A stretch of 46,085 nt of DNA from an uncultured Prevotellaceae bacterium. GTDB lineage: Bacteria > Bacteroidota > Bacteroidia > Bacteroidales > Bacteroidaceae. Shown here one piece after another: positions 25,347-34,647 of this stretch (positions within the stretch are counted from its first letter, which is position 1; each line of letters starts with the position of its first letter). A program made the translations under genes and the position numbers. Under the pieces are notes generated by a model. It saw only the letters and a program-made list of their open reading frames with translations, was not told the DNA's origin and did no database searches. The stretch lies in NCBI GenBank assembly GCA_902800595.1, contig CADCFA010000022.1, positions 1 through 46,085 of the forward strand, written 5' to 3'.

Positions 25347-25355
25347 ATAATTGTT

Positions 25356-25363
25356 TAATTTTG
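25356..25363 (+). promoter_or_regulatory. -7 promoter box for the substrate-binding lipoprotein gene
   Basis: TAATTTTG, 20 bases before ATG 25384. Any -33 element would overlap the radA promoter; none is clear. Confidence 0.5.
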
Positions 25364-25383
25364 CACACAATTATTATGATAAG

Positions 25384-26310
25384 ATGAAATATACTAGGAT
25401 ATTTACCATTGTCTTGACAGGTTTGCTGGTGCTGGCTGGTTGCGGGCAATCATATGAAGAGACCAAGAGATTGTCAAAAGAGCAACGGAAGAAACTGGCA
25501 AGGGAAGACTCCGCTGCTTTGAAAATTGCTGTCATGCCCACACTCGATTGCCTGCCTCTGTTTATAGCAAAAGACCATCATTTGTTTGATACAATAGTAG
25601 ATATCCGATTAAAACGCTATACTGCCCAGATGGATTGTGATACAGCCATGATGCGTGGTAGAGTGGAGGGTGTGGTGACAGATCTGGTACGTGCAGAACG
25701 TATGATTCATTTAGGAACGCCAATGAAGTATGTTGCTTCTACAAATGCCTATTGGTTGCTGATAAGCAATCGTAATCAGCGCATTACTCAACTGAAACAT
25801 CTCGATGACAAAATGTTGGCAATGACTCGTTATTCAGTAACTGATTTCCTTGGCGATTTGGCTGTGGATAGTGCGAAACTGAAGACAGAACGTGTATTTC
25901 GCATTCAGGTAAATGATGTGAACGTACGCTTGAAGATGTTGGAAAACAACGAGATGGATGCCTTGTTCCTGACAGAACCACAGGCAACGCAAGCTTTGTT
26001 GGCGAAACATAAGGTCCTGCTTGATACCCGTCAGGAGGATATCCATATGGGTGTCGTTGCTTTCCGGACAAAAGGCATGGATGATCAGAATCGCAAGAAG
26101 CAGATGGAGGTGTTCTTGAAAGGTTATAATGATGCCTGTGACTCTATTAACAAGTTTGGTGTACGCCATTATAAAGATGTCATCAGAAAGTATTATGTCG
26201 TTTCGGAACCAGCATTAAGAAACTTACCAGACACACTCAAGTATAATCATGCCGAAGCACCACGTCAGAAAGATATTGAGCGTGCACAGCAATGGCTTTC
26301 AAAGAAGTAG
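25384..26310 (+). CDS. Substrate-binding lipoprotein (SsuA/NMT1-like periplasmic fold)
   Basis: A 308-residue lipoprotein from ATG 25384 (a TTG at 25351 lies upstream of the -7 box and is rejected). The lipobox is LAGC at about residues 18-21. The mature domain starts with LKIAVMPTLDCLPLFIAKDHHLF, typical of NMT1/THI5/SsuA-type type-2 binding proteins, and continues with EMDALFLTEPQAT. Such proteins normally feed an ABC permease, but none is adjacent. The TPR gene follows after 3 bases. Ligand unknown. Confidence 0.82.
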   Translation: MKYTRIFTIVLTGLLVLAGCGQSYEETKRLSKEQRKKLAREDSAALKIAVMPTLDCLPLFIAKDHHLFDTIVDIRLKRYTAQMDCDTAMMRGRVEGVVTDLVRAERMIHLGTPMKYVASTNAYWLLISNRNQRITQLKHLDDKMLAMTRYSVTDFLGDLAVDSAKLKTERVFRIQVNDVNVRLKMLENNEMDALFLTEPQATQALLAKHKVLLDTRQEDIHMGVVAFRTKGMDDQNRKKQMEVFLKGYNDACDSINKFGVRHYKDVIRKYYVVSEPALRNLPDTLKYNHAEAPRQKDIERAQQWLSKK

Positions 26311-26313
26311 TTT

Positions 26314-28491
26314 ATGGATACACATCAGAGTTTGATAAACGTGTTTTCGCATTTGGAGGAGCGTAATCTGAGTGCTGCCATCAATGAACTGGAATCTTTC
26401 TTGTCTGTCCATCCGCATCAGGTAAATTCTGATAGACTCCATGCTTTACGTACTGATTTTCAGCTGATGGCTGATTATTGGAAACGAGGTTTTAAGGATC
26501 CTCAATTGCCTAAACTCTATCTGTCGCTTTTACAGCGGATGTATGTGTTGTCCGTTAATATCAGCCGCAATTATGGCATCGGACATTCTTCTTTCCTGTC
26601 TTCCATCTATTTGCGTCAGCATATGACAGCCCGTGACTGGGCACCACAGATAATCCGTGAGGAGCTGGAAACTTTTGTTTCCGATACTGCAATGTTGGAG
26701 TTAGAGCCTCCTCATACACGTGAGAATAAGCAGCGTGAACTGTATAGTCGGCATGAACATGAGATGAAGGTACTTTTCGACCATATTTTTACTTCGGATA
26801 TATGGACAGATGGCATTGCTATGGTGATGGAAGAGATACTTTTGTCGCCAACTGTTGATTCGAACGATCAACAGTTGATTGTGAGTGCTGTGATGCTGTC
26901 TGCGTTAGAGTATTTCGATATGGCTAAGTTCCGTACACTGATTCATGTCTATGAAAAAGCTTCTGATGAGCGGGTGCGTCAAAGGGCACTTGTTGGCTGG
27001 GTATTAGTGCTCAATAGCCGTGTAGCAGTTTCTATCTATCCAGAACTGACAGATTTAGTACAAAAGCTTTTGGAAGACGAACACCATTGTAAGGAATTAG
27101 TAGAGTTGCAGGAACAGATAATATTCTGTATGAATGCAGAGCAGGATACCCAGACTATCCAAAAGGAGATTATGCCGGATATGTGGAAGAATCAGTCTTT
27201 CCGTATGACTCGTAATGGTATTGAGGAGATAGAGGAGGATCCAATGGAGGATATTTTGCATCCTGGTGAGCAGGAACGTAAATTGGAAAAAATGGAAGCC
27301 AGTTTCCAACGGATGATTGACATGCAGAAACAGGGCTCTGACATCTATTTCGGCGGTTTCTCGCAGATGAAACGTTTTCCTTTTTTCAATGAGTTGAGTA
27401 ACTGGTTCGTACCTTTCTATCCTAACCATCCAGCTGTGATTGATGTCATTGAAGAGACCACTCAGAGTCAGTTCCTTCATCAGATGGTGGAGAAGGGGCC
27501 TTTTTGTAACAGTGACAAGTATTCTTTTATCTTTATCTTCCAACAAGTCTTGAATCAGATTCCTAAGAAAATGAGGGGAATGCTTGAAAGAGGTGAGGTA
27601 ACTATGAATGAAATGGCATTAGAAGAGTTGGAGACTGCGGCATATATCCGCCGTAGTTATCTTCAGGATCTTTATCGTTTCTTCCGTTTGTTTCCACAGC
27701 GTGCTGATTTCGTAAATCCCTTTGATACCAAGGAGGCACGATATCTGTTCTGTTCGGAGCCTGTTTTCTCCAGAACTCATATGGAGCCTTTCTTTAATGA
27801 GATTGCTGCTTTCCTCTTAAAACAGAAACGGATGTCAGAAGTTGCAAAACTTCTGGAAAACTATGGTGAGGCGCGCCGTGACTTCCAGTTCTGGATGATG
27901 GCTGGTTATTTGGCTCAACACGCTGTCAATGTATTGCAGTTGGATGAAGACGACCTGCAGTGTTATACAAATGCACTGGCTCTCCAGCCCGATAATGAAA
28001 GGGCATTGGCAGGCTATGCCCGGGCACTATTCTCTCGGCGTATGTATAAGGAGGCTTTAGAGGCATACGAGAAATTGCTGGTTATCTGTCCAGACAAAAA
28101 GAGTTATCGCTTGAATCGTGCTGTAAGTCTGACAAACATTAGTCAATATGGTGAGGCTTTGAAAGATTTGTATCGTCTGAACTATGAATCGCCTGACGAT
28201 CAGAATGTGAATCGGGTTTTGGCATGGACACTGGTTTGTGAAGGTAAATATGAAGCGGCTGATAAAATCTACATTCAGTTGTTGTCAGGTGAAGTACATC
28301 CCGATGATTTGCTGAATTATGGCTATGCCTTGTGGTTTAGTGGACATATTGATGAAGCTGCCGACTGCTTTCATCGTTTCTTGAAAGAGACAGGTCGTGA
28401 TGCAGAATGTATTCTTGAGAATGAAGCCGATTTGTTGCGTGAGAAAGGTGTCACTGAGCCTGAGCAGCAGATGATGCTCTATATTCTTTGA
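26314..28491 (+). CDS. Tetratricopeptide-repeat protein
   Basis: A 725-residue soluble protein with no signal peptide. The N-terminal two-thirds are helical and unlike any family I know. The last 180 residues or so contain TPR-like helical pairs (for example ALAGYARALFSRRMYKEALEAYEKLLV, then NRAVSLTNISQYGEALKDLYRL, then NYGYALWFSGHIDEAADCFH), fit for protein-protein contacts. Expressed together with the lipoprotein gene 3 bases upstream. Its last 41 bases overlap the convergent acyltransferase gene. It looks like a cytoplasmic scaffold; its partner cannot be read from the sequence. Confidence 0.75.
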   Translation: MDTHQSLINVFSHLEERNLSAAINELESFLSVHPHQVNSDRLHALRTDFQLMADYWKRGFKDPQLPKLYLSLLQRMYVLSVNISRNYGIGHSSFLSSIYLRQHMTARDWAPQIIREELETFVSDTAMLELEPPHTRENKQRELYSRHEHEMKVLFDHIFTSDIWTDGIAMVMEEILLSPTVDSNDQQLIVSAVMLSALEYFDMAKFRTLIHVYEKASDERVRQRALVGWVLVLNSRVAVSIYPELTDLVQKLLEDEHHCKELVELQEQIIFCMNAEQDTQTIQKEIMPDMWKNQSFRMTRNGIEEIEEDPMEDILHPGEQERKLEKMEASFQRMIDMQKQGSDIYFGGFSQMKRFPFFNELSNWFVPFYPNHPAVIDVIEETTQSQFLHQMVEKGPFCNSDKYSFIFIFQQVLNQIPKKMRGMLERGEVTMNEMALEELETAAYIRRSYLQDLYRFFRLFPQRADFVNPFDTKEARYLFCSEPVFSRTHMEPFFNEIAAFLLKQKRMSEVAKLLENYGEARRDFQFWMMAGYLAQHAVNVLQLDEDDLQCYTNALALQPDNERALAGYARALFSRRMYKEALEAYEKLLVICPDKKSYRLNRAVSLTNISQYGEALKDLYRLNYESPDDQNVNRVLAWTLVCEGKYEAADKIYIQLLSGEVHPDDLLNYGYALWFSGHIDEAADCFHRFLKETGRDAECILENEADLLREKGVTEPEQQMMLYIL

Positions 28492-29593
28492 TCTTTTTGG
28501 AGATTTGTTCCTGTAACCAGTAGAGTGCGAGGGGGATTCCGACGCCTGCAATTGTATATGCCACCCAGAACCAGTCCTCCTGTGAATATTCATGGATTAC
28601 CATATGACAACCTATCTGACGGATGTCAAGACCATAATACCAGATCTTCAACAGGCTCACCACTTTGTAGGCGCAAATGTGGAAGATGAAGATATAGAGT
28701 GTGTGATCACCGATGTATGCCAACGAATGCTTTAACCAGCCCTTATGCCGATCAATCCATTGGCTGATGTTGTATGTCATCAGGAATCCTAGCAGAGCTG
28801 GTATCGGTAGAGACAGAAATTGGGTATATGTGGAGCGCCAGTTCATGTTGGCTGTTAGATATTTCGAGAAAAGGAATACAACTACACCAAAGGCTATGGC
28901 AGTCCAAAGATAGGTATAATGACGTGAGACTAGAGCTTGGTATCTGTCGGCAAACTGACGGAAAATAAAGCCGCAGCCAAAGAAGAAACAGCCCATTAGG
29001 TCACGATAACCACCTTGAACCAGCGTAATAATTTTGAGTCCTTCATATGTTTTCCAGGCGCAAAGCAGTAACATGAGCAGACAGATGAGATAGGGGATAA
29101 AAAGGAATGCTTTCTTGGGAAGGCAGGTATCCATCACCTTATATATAATAAGGTATAGGATGCTTGCTACGAACAGCCCTCTGAAAAACCAGAAGGCTCC
29201 ACAAAGAAATTGATCGTATCCGCCCATTGCCGTTACGATATTCCATAGATTCTGTTGTATCTGATGCCAGGAGTAGGGGTGCGTTATACCACCCATCTCA
29301 TTACCATATCGTTCATTCAGTATTCCGATATCGAACATCCAGTTGTGGATAATTAAGAAGAATACCGACCATTTTACAAATGGCCAATAGAGCCCCTTTA
29401 TTCGTTTCTTCACAAATGTGGCTTCATCATTCAGATACTTCAGAGAGAAGAAATAGCCCGCAGTGATAAAGAATAGCGGCATGTGGAATTCAAAGATGAA
29501 CTTGCATAACCAACCAGGTGCTTCGGCATGGGCTATCACCATCAAGATAATGGCAATGCCTTTGCAAATGGATATGGTTGTATCGCGCTTCAT
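28451..29593 (-). CDS. Acyltransferase 3 family membrane protein (OafA/OatA-like)
   Basis: A 380-residue integral membrane protein with about ten helices. The family start ISICKGIAIILMVIAHAEAP with the conserved His, and FHMPLFFITAGYFFSLKYL, identify it as acyltransferase 3, a family that O-acetylates lipid A sugars, O-antigen, peptidoglycan or exopolysaccharide. It is the last gene of the kdsA operon (3 bases from the phospholipase D gene), so an envelope glycan substrate is likely. The C-terminus overlaps the TPR gene by 41 bases, tail to tail. Confidence 0.88.
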   Translation of the reverse strand: MKRDTTISICKGIAIILMVIAHAEAPGWLCKFIFEFHMPLFFITAGYFFSLKYLNDEATFVKKRIKGLYWPFVKWSVFFLIIHNWMFDIGILNERYGNEMGGITHPYSWHQIQQNLWNIVTAMGGYDQFLCGAFWFFRGLFVASILYLIIYKVMDTCLPKKAFLFIPYLICLLMLLLCAWKTYEGLKIITLVQGGYRDLMGCFFFGCGFIFRQFADRYQALVSRHYTYLWTAIAFGVVVFLFSKYLTANMNWRSTYTQFLSLPIPALLGFLMTYNISQWIDRHKGWLKHSLAYIGDHTLYIFIFHICAYKVVSLLKIWYYGLDIRQIGCHMVIHEYSQEDWFWVAYTIAGVGIPLALYWLQEQISKKIKEYRASSAAQAQ

Positions 29594-29596
29594 GGA

Positions 29597-30832
29597 CTAT
29601 ATCAAAAAAGTGAGCAGATGCCCGAACCACCCTTTTAATTTCTTCCAGGTCGTGAGGGTTTTCTTCCATTCCTCCTCGTTCATGTAGTCGCATTTCTGGG
29701 TGTCCTCCAGAAACTTATCTTCCAGCTGATGCGTGGTCTCCGAATCGATAACGATGGCATTGATCTCATAGTCATAGCGCATACTGCGGGCATCCAGGTT
29801 CGTGCTACCAACGGTACAATATTTACCATCCACCATCATGATCTTCGAGTGATGGAATCCAGGACGATAACGCCAAATATTTACGCCACGTTTCGCCAAC
29901 TTGCGCGTATAATAGAGTACAATTTCTGGCATCAAGGGCTCATCGTATCTCGATGAAATGAGGATATCCATCTTCACCCCTCGGTCAGCACAGTGTTTCA
30001 AAGCTTTCAGTATGGATTGCGTAGGGGCAAAGTAAGGGTTGACAATCTTCACGGAGTCCTTGGCACGATCAAGGGCATGAATATAGAAACGGCGCATGAT
30101 TTTGTTTGTGGTATGTGGCTCTCGGTTGGCAATGCCTATCATCTTATCTCCTGCGGGTTTCCCTTGGAAATACTTCGAATCGTTGAGGTCCTCCTTGGTG
30201 ACCTTCTTCCACATCCTTAAAAAGATGCGTTGCAGTTCATTGACAACTGGCCCTTCAAGACGACAATGCATGTCACGCCATTCTCCCACCTGTTCTGTAC
30301 CTACGATATAATAGTCGGCCACGTTCATACCTCCTGTATATGCAATCTCTCCGTCTATCACCACAATCTTACGGTGATCTCGAGGCCAGATGTGGTTGAT
30401 CCAAGGGAAACGGATAGGGTCGAATTCGTAGATGTTTATACTGTCGGCGTGGAGTTTCTCAAGATGTTTCTTTTTCAGTGGTTTGTTATTGGAGTCATTG
30501 CCGAAACCATCAAAGAGGGCACGCACTTCCACTCCTTCTTTCCTTTTCTCGCGCAGGATATCAAACAATAGTCCAGCAATAGAGTCGTTGCGGAAGTTGA
30601 AATATTCCAAATGCACACTACTCTTGGCATGACGGATGGCCTCAAACATGTCGGCAAACTTTTCTCTGCCCGACATGAGTAGTTTTATGCTGTTGTCGTT
30701 TGTAAATTGGACACCCTCCTTTCGCATGTCTTCCACGAATAGGGAATCGCTGCTCTGGGCGTATCCATGAAGAGATATCAGCAGGAATAGGATTATCACT
30801 ATTCCTGCTGAGCACTTATGTCTTGTTGTCAT
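29597..30832 (-). CDS. Phospholipase D / cardiolipin synthase family protein
   Basis: A 411-residue protein with two HxKxxxxD motifs: H153-R-K155-IVVI-D160 and H328-S-K330-IMMV-D335, each followed by the family GGMN or GSTN. An N-terminal hydrophobic segment (about 9-25) is a signal peptide or anchor, so it acts at the membrane or in the periplasm. Cardiolipin synthases with this layout join two phosphatidylglycerols; a plain phospholipase D is also possible. Its ATG overlaps the regulator's stop by 4 bases (ATGA). Confidence 0.9.
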   Translation of the reverse strand: MTTRHKCSAGIVIILFLLISLHGYAQSSDSLFVEDMRKEGVQFTNDNSIKLLMSGREKFADMFEAIRHAKSSVHLEYFNFRNDSIAGLLFDILREKRKEGVEVRALFDGFGNDSNNKPLKKKHLEKLHADSINIYEFDPIRFPWINHIWPRDHRKIVVIDGEIAYTGGMNVADYYIVGTEQVGEWRDMHCRLEGPVVNELQRIFLRMWKKVTKEDLNDSKYFQGKPAGDKMIGIANREPHTTNKIMRRFYIHALDRAKDSVKIVNPYFAPTQSILKALKHCADRGVKMDILISSRYDEPLMPEIVLYYTRKLAKRGVNIWRYRPGFHHSKIMMVDGKYCTVGSTNLDARSMRYDYEINAIVIDSETTHQLEDKFLEDTQKCDYMNEEEWKKTLTTWKKLKGWFGHLLTFLI

Positions 30833-33800
30833 TTACGATGTTTTAATCTGTATTCGAGTGGCGTCATGCCAAATTTCTCTCTAAAGATATTTATAAAGTT
30901 CTCTGCCGTCATGAAGCCGATATTCGTTGCCAGCTCACTCATGTTGATATTTGTACGTTTCAGCAGAATACATGCATGTTTCAGTCGCATGTCACGCACA
31001 AGTTCTGCTGGGGTCTTGGCTGTTAGATTACGTATTCTGTGGAAGAATGGCACACGTCCCATACCCATTGCAGAAGCCAGCTCCTCAAGACTGATCTGTC
31101 CACGACTCATGTTCTGCATCACATACTGTTCAACGTTTTTGATCAGCTGTTGATCCATCGCATCAAGCATAGAGAAGTCCGACATGTTCATGGCTGTCAT
31201 TGTTGTGAGGGCTGCTTCTTTCTCAGGTTCTTCTTCCTCATTCACATTTGCCAGCTGGTTGTCACGCTTGATGATCTTTGTGTCAACGCGATTCATCGGA
31301 TCGTCGGCATCAGGCTCACCATTGTCTGTGGGCTTATATTCCGTCAGCCCGTAAGTCTCTGTGGCAGTGGTCATACTTGAGTTGTGACCTTCAAGCATAC
31401 GTGTTTCTGCACCTTCAATCAAACCGCTGTTAGCCATAATCGGACCAAGTCCGAGCAGCTTGTTGAAGCGCATGGTAGCTTCCTGCAGATTGAATGGCTT
31501 TGCCAGATAATCGTCGGCCGAGAGGGTGATGTTCTGATTACGCATGTCGTTAGGTGTCAGCATACCTTCTGTCATCAGCACAAACTTAATCATTTGAGTG
31601 GCAGGGTTAGTCTTCAGCTGATTACACAGATCACTACCCGTCATATCTGGCATATCCTGTTTACAGATAACAAGGTCGCAACGCATCTCTTCAAGATCTG
31701 CAGCAGCCTTTTCGATATCGTTATAGGTATGGAAGTCATAGACGAATTTCAGACGGGCTGTTGCAAACTGCAGGAAGTCGGTGTTATCGTCAATCATGAT
31801 CACGATAAACTTCATTGTGGGCTGATCCAAAGTTGCTCTCGTAGGTCTTGCCGTCTCAGTCGTCAGGGCATGGTTTGCTATCTCCGGCATCTCAATCTCG
31901 CCGCGTCCGTTCAGCTCCAGACGATCATGAACGACAGCTTTCGCCTTCTGCTCAGGATTCTCCAGATTCGTCTGCATATCACTGACACGTGTGATAATCT
32001 GCAACATCTGTGAATGGAGTGCATTCAACTGCTCTCGTTCTTCCAAAGATTTCTCCTTCTCTGAGAGGTTACTTATAATCGAGGTCATACGAGCCATCGG
32101 CTGTCTCAGATCGTCACTGGCAGCCTTGATTTCCTCTCGTTGCATGGCAAGTTCATCAATCACTGCATTCTTTCTGGCTTTAATGACCTTAAGCTGTTTC
32201 AGACCGATACGCCAGAAATAGAGGGCTACGGCTATCAGAATGATATAAGCCGCAATCATCCACCATGACAATAGCCAGTGGCGCTCAATAGTAATGTCAA
32301 TGGCACGTTCTTGGTTACTGACGGCTCCTTCAGCACTGATGGCTTTTACATGTAACGTATAATGACCGCTAGGCAGGTCTTTGAAAGATACACCGTGCGT
32401 TAACGCATTACCATTACGCCAGTCTTCATCTTTACCTTCCATCCAGTACATGAACTGCAGGCGCTCGCTCTGGTTATAGTTACCTGCGGCAAACTTGATG
32501 GTGAAGGTGTTCTGGTTATGCCCAAGCTCCAAACGAGTGGTCTCGTTGAGCGCCTGTGCCAGAATCACGCGGTCTTCATATTCATGTCCCGTCAGGATTT
32601 CTTCCTCGCCCACAAAGAGCTGGGTCAGCATCACACGGGGTAGGGCATCTTTCTCACCATCGGTTTTCTCTACGACCCAGTTAACGCCATATAGTCCTCC
32701 TAACAACACGTTACCATCCTGACGAGTCAGAATAGCGCCAGGGTTAAACTCATTGCTCTGCAGACCGTCGGCAGTTGTGTAGTTGTAGAGACCATAGTTA
32801 TTACTACCGTCCTCATGGTTACGCTGCACCACGATACGACTTACACCACTACTGGTGGTAATCCACATGTTATGGTTCTTGTCTTCTGCAATACCACACA
32901 CGTTATTGTTGCAAAGACCTTGTTTCTCTGTCAGATGGTTCAAACTGTCATTCTCCAGATTTAAGATGTTCAGACCTTCGCGTGTTCCTACCCATACCAA
33001 ACCTCTGGAATCCTGAACTACCTGAGTAACGAAATTGTTCGTAAACGATTTGCTTTTTGACGAGTTGCCTGTCAGAACCTGTTTTTCTGTTGTAGAAAGA
33101 TTCAGTATGATCAATCCCTCTGCTGTACCGATAAAGAGATCGTTGCTCTTACCATCCTTGTTGTAGAAAAGACTGGTGATGTTATTGGTGGGCAGTTTAC
33201 CACTTTCACGGGTATAGGACGAGAAAGTGTTCATCTTGGGATTATATACCTGAAGACCGCCATTGGTAGCAATCCAGAGGTTACCGATTTTATCCGTACA
33301 AAGGGCGTTGATGTGGTCGTCAATGAGAGTTGCCATGCTGTCTTTTGCCAATGAATAGACTGTTGTGCTACCGTCTAAAATACGTGTCAGTCCATTGCGC
33401 TTTGATCCTACCCAAAGACTGCCATCGCTGGTGGTGGCCAAAGTAGAGACCTTCATACTGGCCAATGGTCCCTCATAGTCTATTATACCCTTGTCGCTTG
33501 TACCATACCAGACCTTACCTTTGGCGTCTTGGGTTATTGCTGTCACGTCACCGATATGATCGGAGCCAAAGCGGTAGATGTATCGTCCGGAATAGGCGAT
33601 ACCTGATTTCTCCGTACCTACCCAAAGCAGGTCGGTGTCATCCACATATACGCTCTGGATACTCACTTTTTCTGTGATCCACTGGCTGTCGTTGATGTTG
33701 CGAGGCTGTACCGGTGTTACCTCGTGGGTGGCGCAGTCCATCTTCAACAGACCGAGTTGGTCGGAGCCGATCCAAATGTCGCCTTTACGGTCACAGGCCA

Positions 33801-34623
33801 TACCGTTTACATTACGATCCACGCCAATGCCAGTGAGTCCCAAAGACTCTCCAATATTGGTGTTCCATGTGCCGTTATTCTTATCATATAGATATAAGGT
33901 ACCCTGGCCATATAGCCAGATGTTATCCATCTTGTCGGCAAAAGCTTTCAGTGATTTGTTTTTGCGGTTGCTCAGTGCCGGGATCCTTTCTGTGTTCCAG
34001 ACCGTATGTTGCTGGTGCATGACGTCACAGCATACAATACGTCCGTCGTCATATACGATCAGAGCACCGTCCCTACATTCGCTGATGGAAATGATCACCC
34101 CTTGTGGTACACCATGCGAATCGTCTGTATAGCCGAATTCGTAAAGAAGCTGCTGCTGTTGGTTGTAGCATACGACACCCTTATTCGGAATAGCTCCCCA
34201 GAGGTTTTTGTGGTGATCGATATACACTACACTGGGAATGGTCTCAATACCCATTCTGGAGAATGTCTGCTTCATGTCACGCTCGAAGCTCTCTGTTTGA
34301 GGGTGGTAGATACAATAGCCAGAAGAAGTCTCAACCAACAGATTACCATCAAGCATCTCCTGAATGGATTTGATATAGCTGTCGTTGAGAGAGGAACCGT
34401 CTTGTGAGTCACTTTGGAAGTTCCTGAATGTATAGCCGTCGAAACGATACAATCCAGCAGGTGTGCCAAACCACATGTAACCTCTTGAGTCTTTCAAAAT
34501 ACAGTTTACCTGACTTGAAGTAAGTCCTTCGCGCGCGTCGAGTGTCTTAAACAAGTAGTCAGCTACCACTACCAATGGTAGTGCCAGCATTACAACAATC
34601 AATAGTTTCTTTATAGTCTTCAT
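30829..34623 (-). CDS. Hybrid two-component-type regulator without kinase domain and with a degenerate receiver
   Basis: A 1264-residue protein. It has an N-terminal signal peptide or anchor, reg_prop propeller repeats (GYMWFGTPAGLYRFDGYTF and many like it) and a Y_Y_Y domain (to about 780), one membrane helix (about 784-804), a degenerate dimerisation helix region (DDLRQPMARMTS, where Asp replaces the His of HELRTP), no HATPase_c domain at all, a receiver domain (about 938-1060), and an AraC helix-turn-helix (about 1160-1264). In the receiver the acid pocket MIDDN and the KPF Lys remain, but the phospho-acceptor position is Lys988 (ICKQDMPDMTG). It probably signals by shape change rather than phosphorylation. 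The operon suggests control of envelope genes. Confidence 0.92.
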   Translation of the reverse strand: MKTIKKLLIVVMLALPLVVVADYLFKTLDAREGLTSSQVNCILKDSRGYMWFGTPAGLYRFDGYTFRNFQSDSQDGSSLNDSYIKSIQEMLDGNLLVETSSGYCIYHPQTESFERDMKQTFSRMGIETIPSVVYIDHHKNLWGAIPNKGVVCYNQQQQLLYEFGYTDDSHGVPQGVIISISECRDGALIVYDDGRIVCCDVMHQQHTVWNTERIPALSNRKNKSLKAFADKMDNIWLYGQGTLYLYDKNNGTWNTNIGESLGLTGIGVDRNVNGMACDRKGDIWIGSDQLGLLKMDCATHEVTPVQPRNINDSQWITEKVSIQSVYVDDTDLLWVGTEKSGIAYSGRYIYRFGSDHIGDVTAITQDAKGKVWYGTSDKGIIDYEGPLASMKVSTLATTSDGSLWVGSKRNGLTRILDGSTTVYSLAKDSMATLIDDHINALCTDKIGNLWIATNGGLQVYNPKMNTFSSYTRESGKLPTNNITSLFYNKDGKSNDLFIGTAEGLIILNLSTTEKQVLTGNSSKSKSFTNNFVTQVVQDSRGLVWVGTREGLNILNLENDSLNHLTEKQGLCNNNVCGIAEDKNHNMWITTSSGVSRIVVQRNHEDGSNNYGLYNYTTADGLQSNEFNPGAILTRQDGNVLLGGLYGVNWVVEKTDGEKDALPRVMLTQLFVGEEEILTGHEYEDRVILAQALNETTRLELGHNQNTFTIKFAAGNYNQSERLQFMYWMEGKDEDWRNGNALTHGVSFKDLPSGHYTLHVKAISAEGAVSNQERAIDITIERHWLLSWWMIAAYIILIAVALYFWRIGLKQLKVIKARKNAVIDELAMQREEIKAASDDLRQPMARMTSIISNLSEKEKSLEEREQLNALHSQMLQIITRVSDMQTNLENPEQKAKAVVHDRLELNGRGEIEMPEIANHALTTETARPTRATLDQPTMKFIVIMIDDNTDFLQFATARLKFVYDFHTYNDIEKAAADLEEMRCDLVICKQDMPDMTGSDLCNQLKTNPATQMIKFVLMTEGMLTPNDMRNQNITLSADDYLAKPFNLQEATMRFNKLLGLGPIMANSGLIEGAETRMLEGHNSSMTTATETYGLTEYKPTDNGEPDADDPMNRVDTKIIKRDNQLANVNEEEEPEKEAALTTMTAMNMSDFSMLDAMDQQLIKNVEQYVMQNMSRGQISLEELASAMGMGRVPFFHRIRNLTAKTPAELVRDMRLKHACILLKRTNINMSELATNIGFMTAENFINIFREKFGMTPLEYRLKHRK

Positions 34624-34647
34624 ATAAGCCTTATTGTCCTTGTTTTA

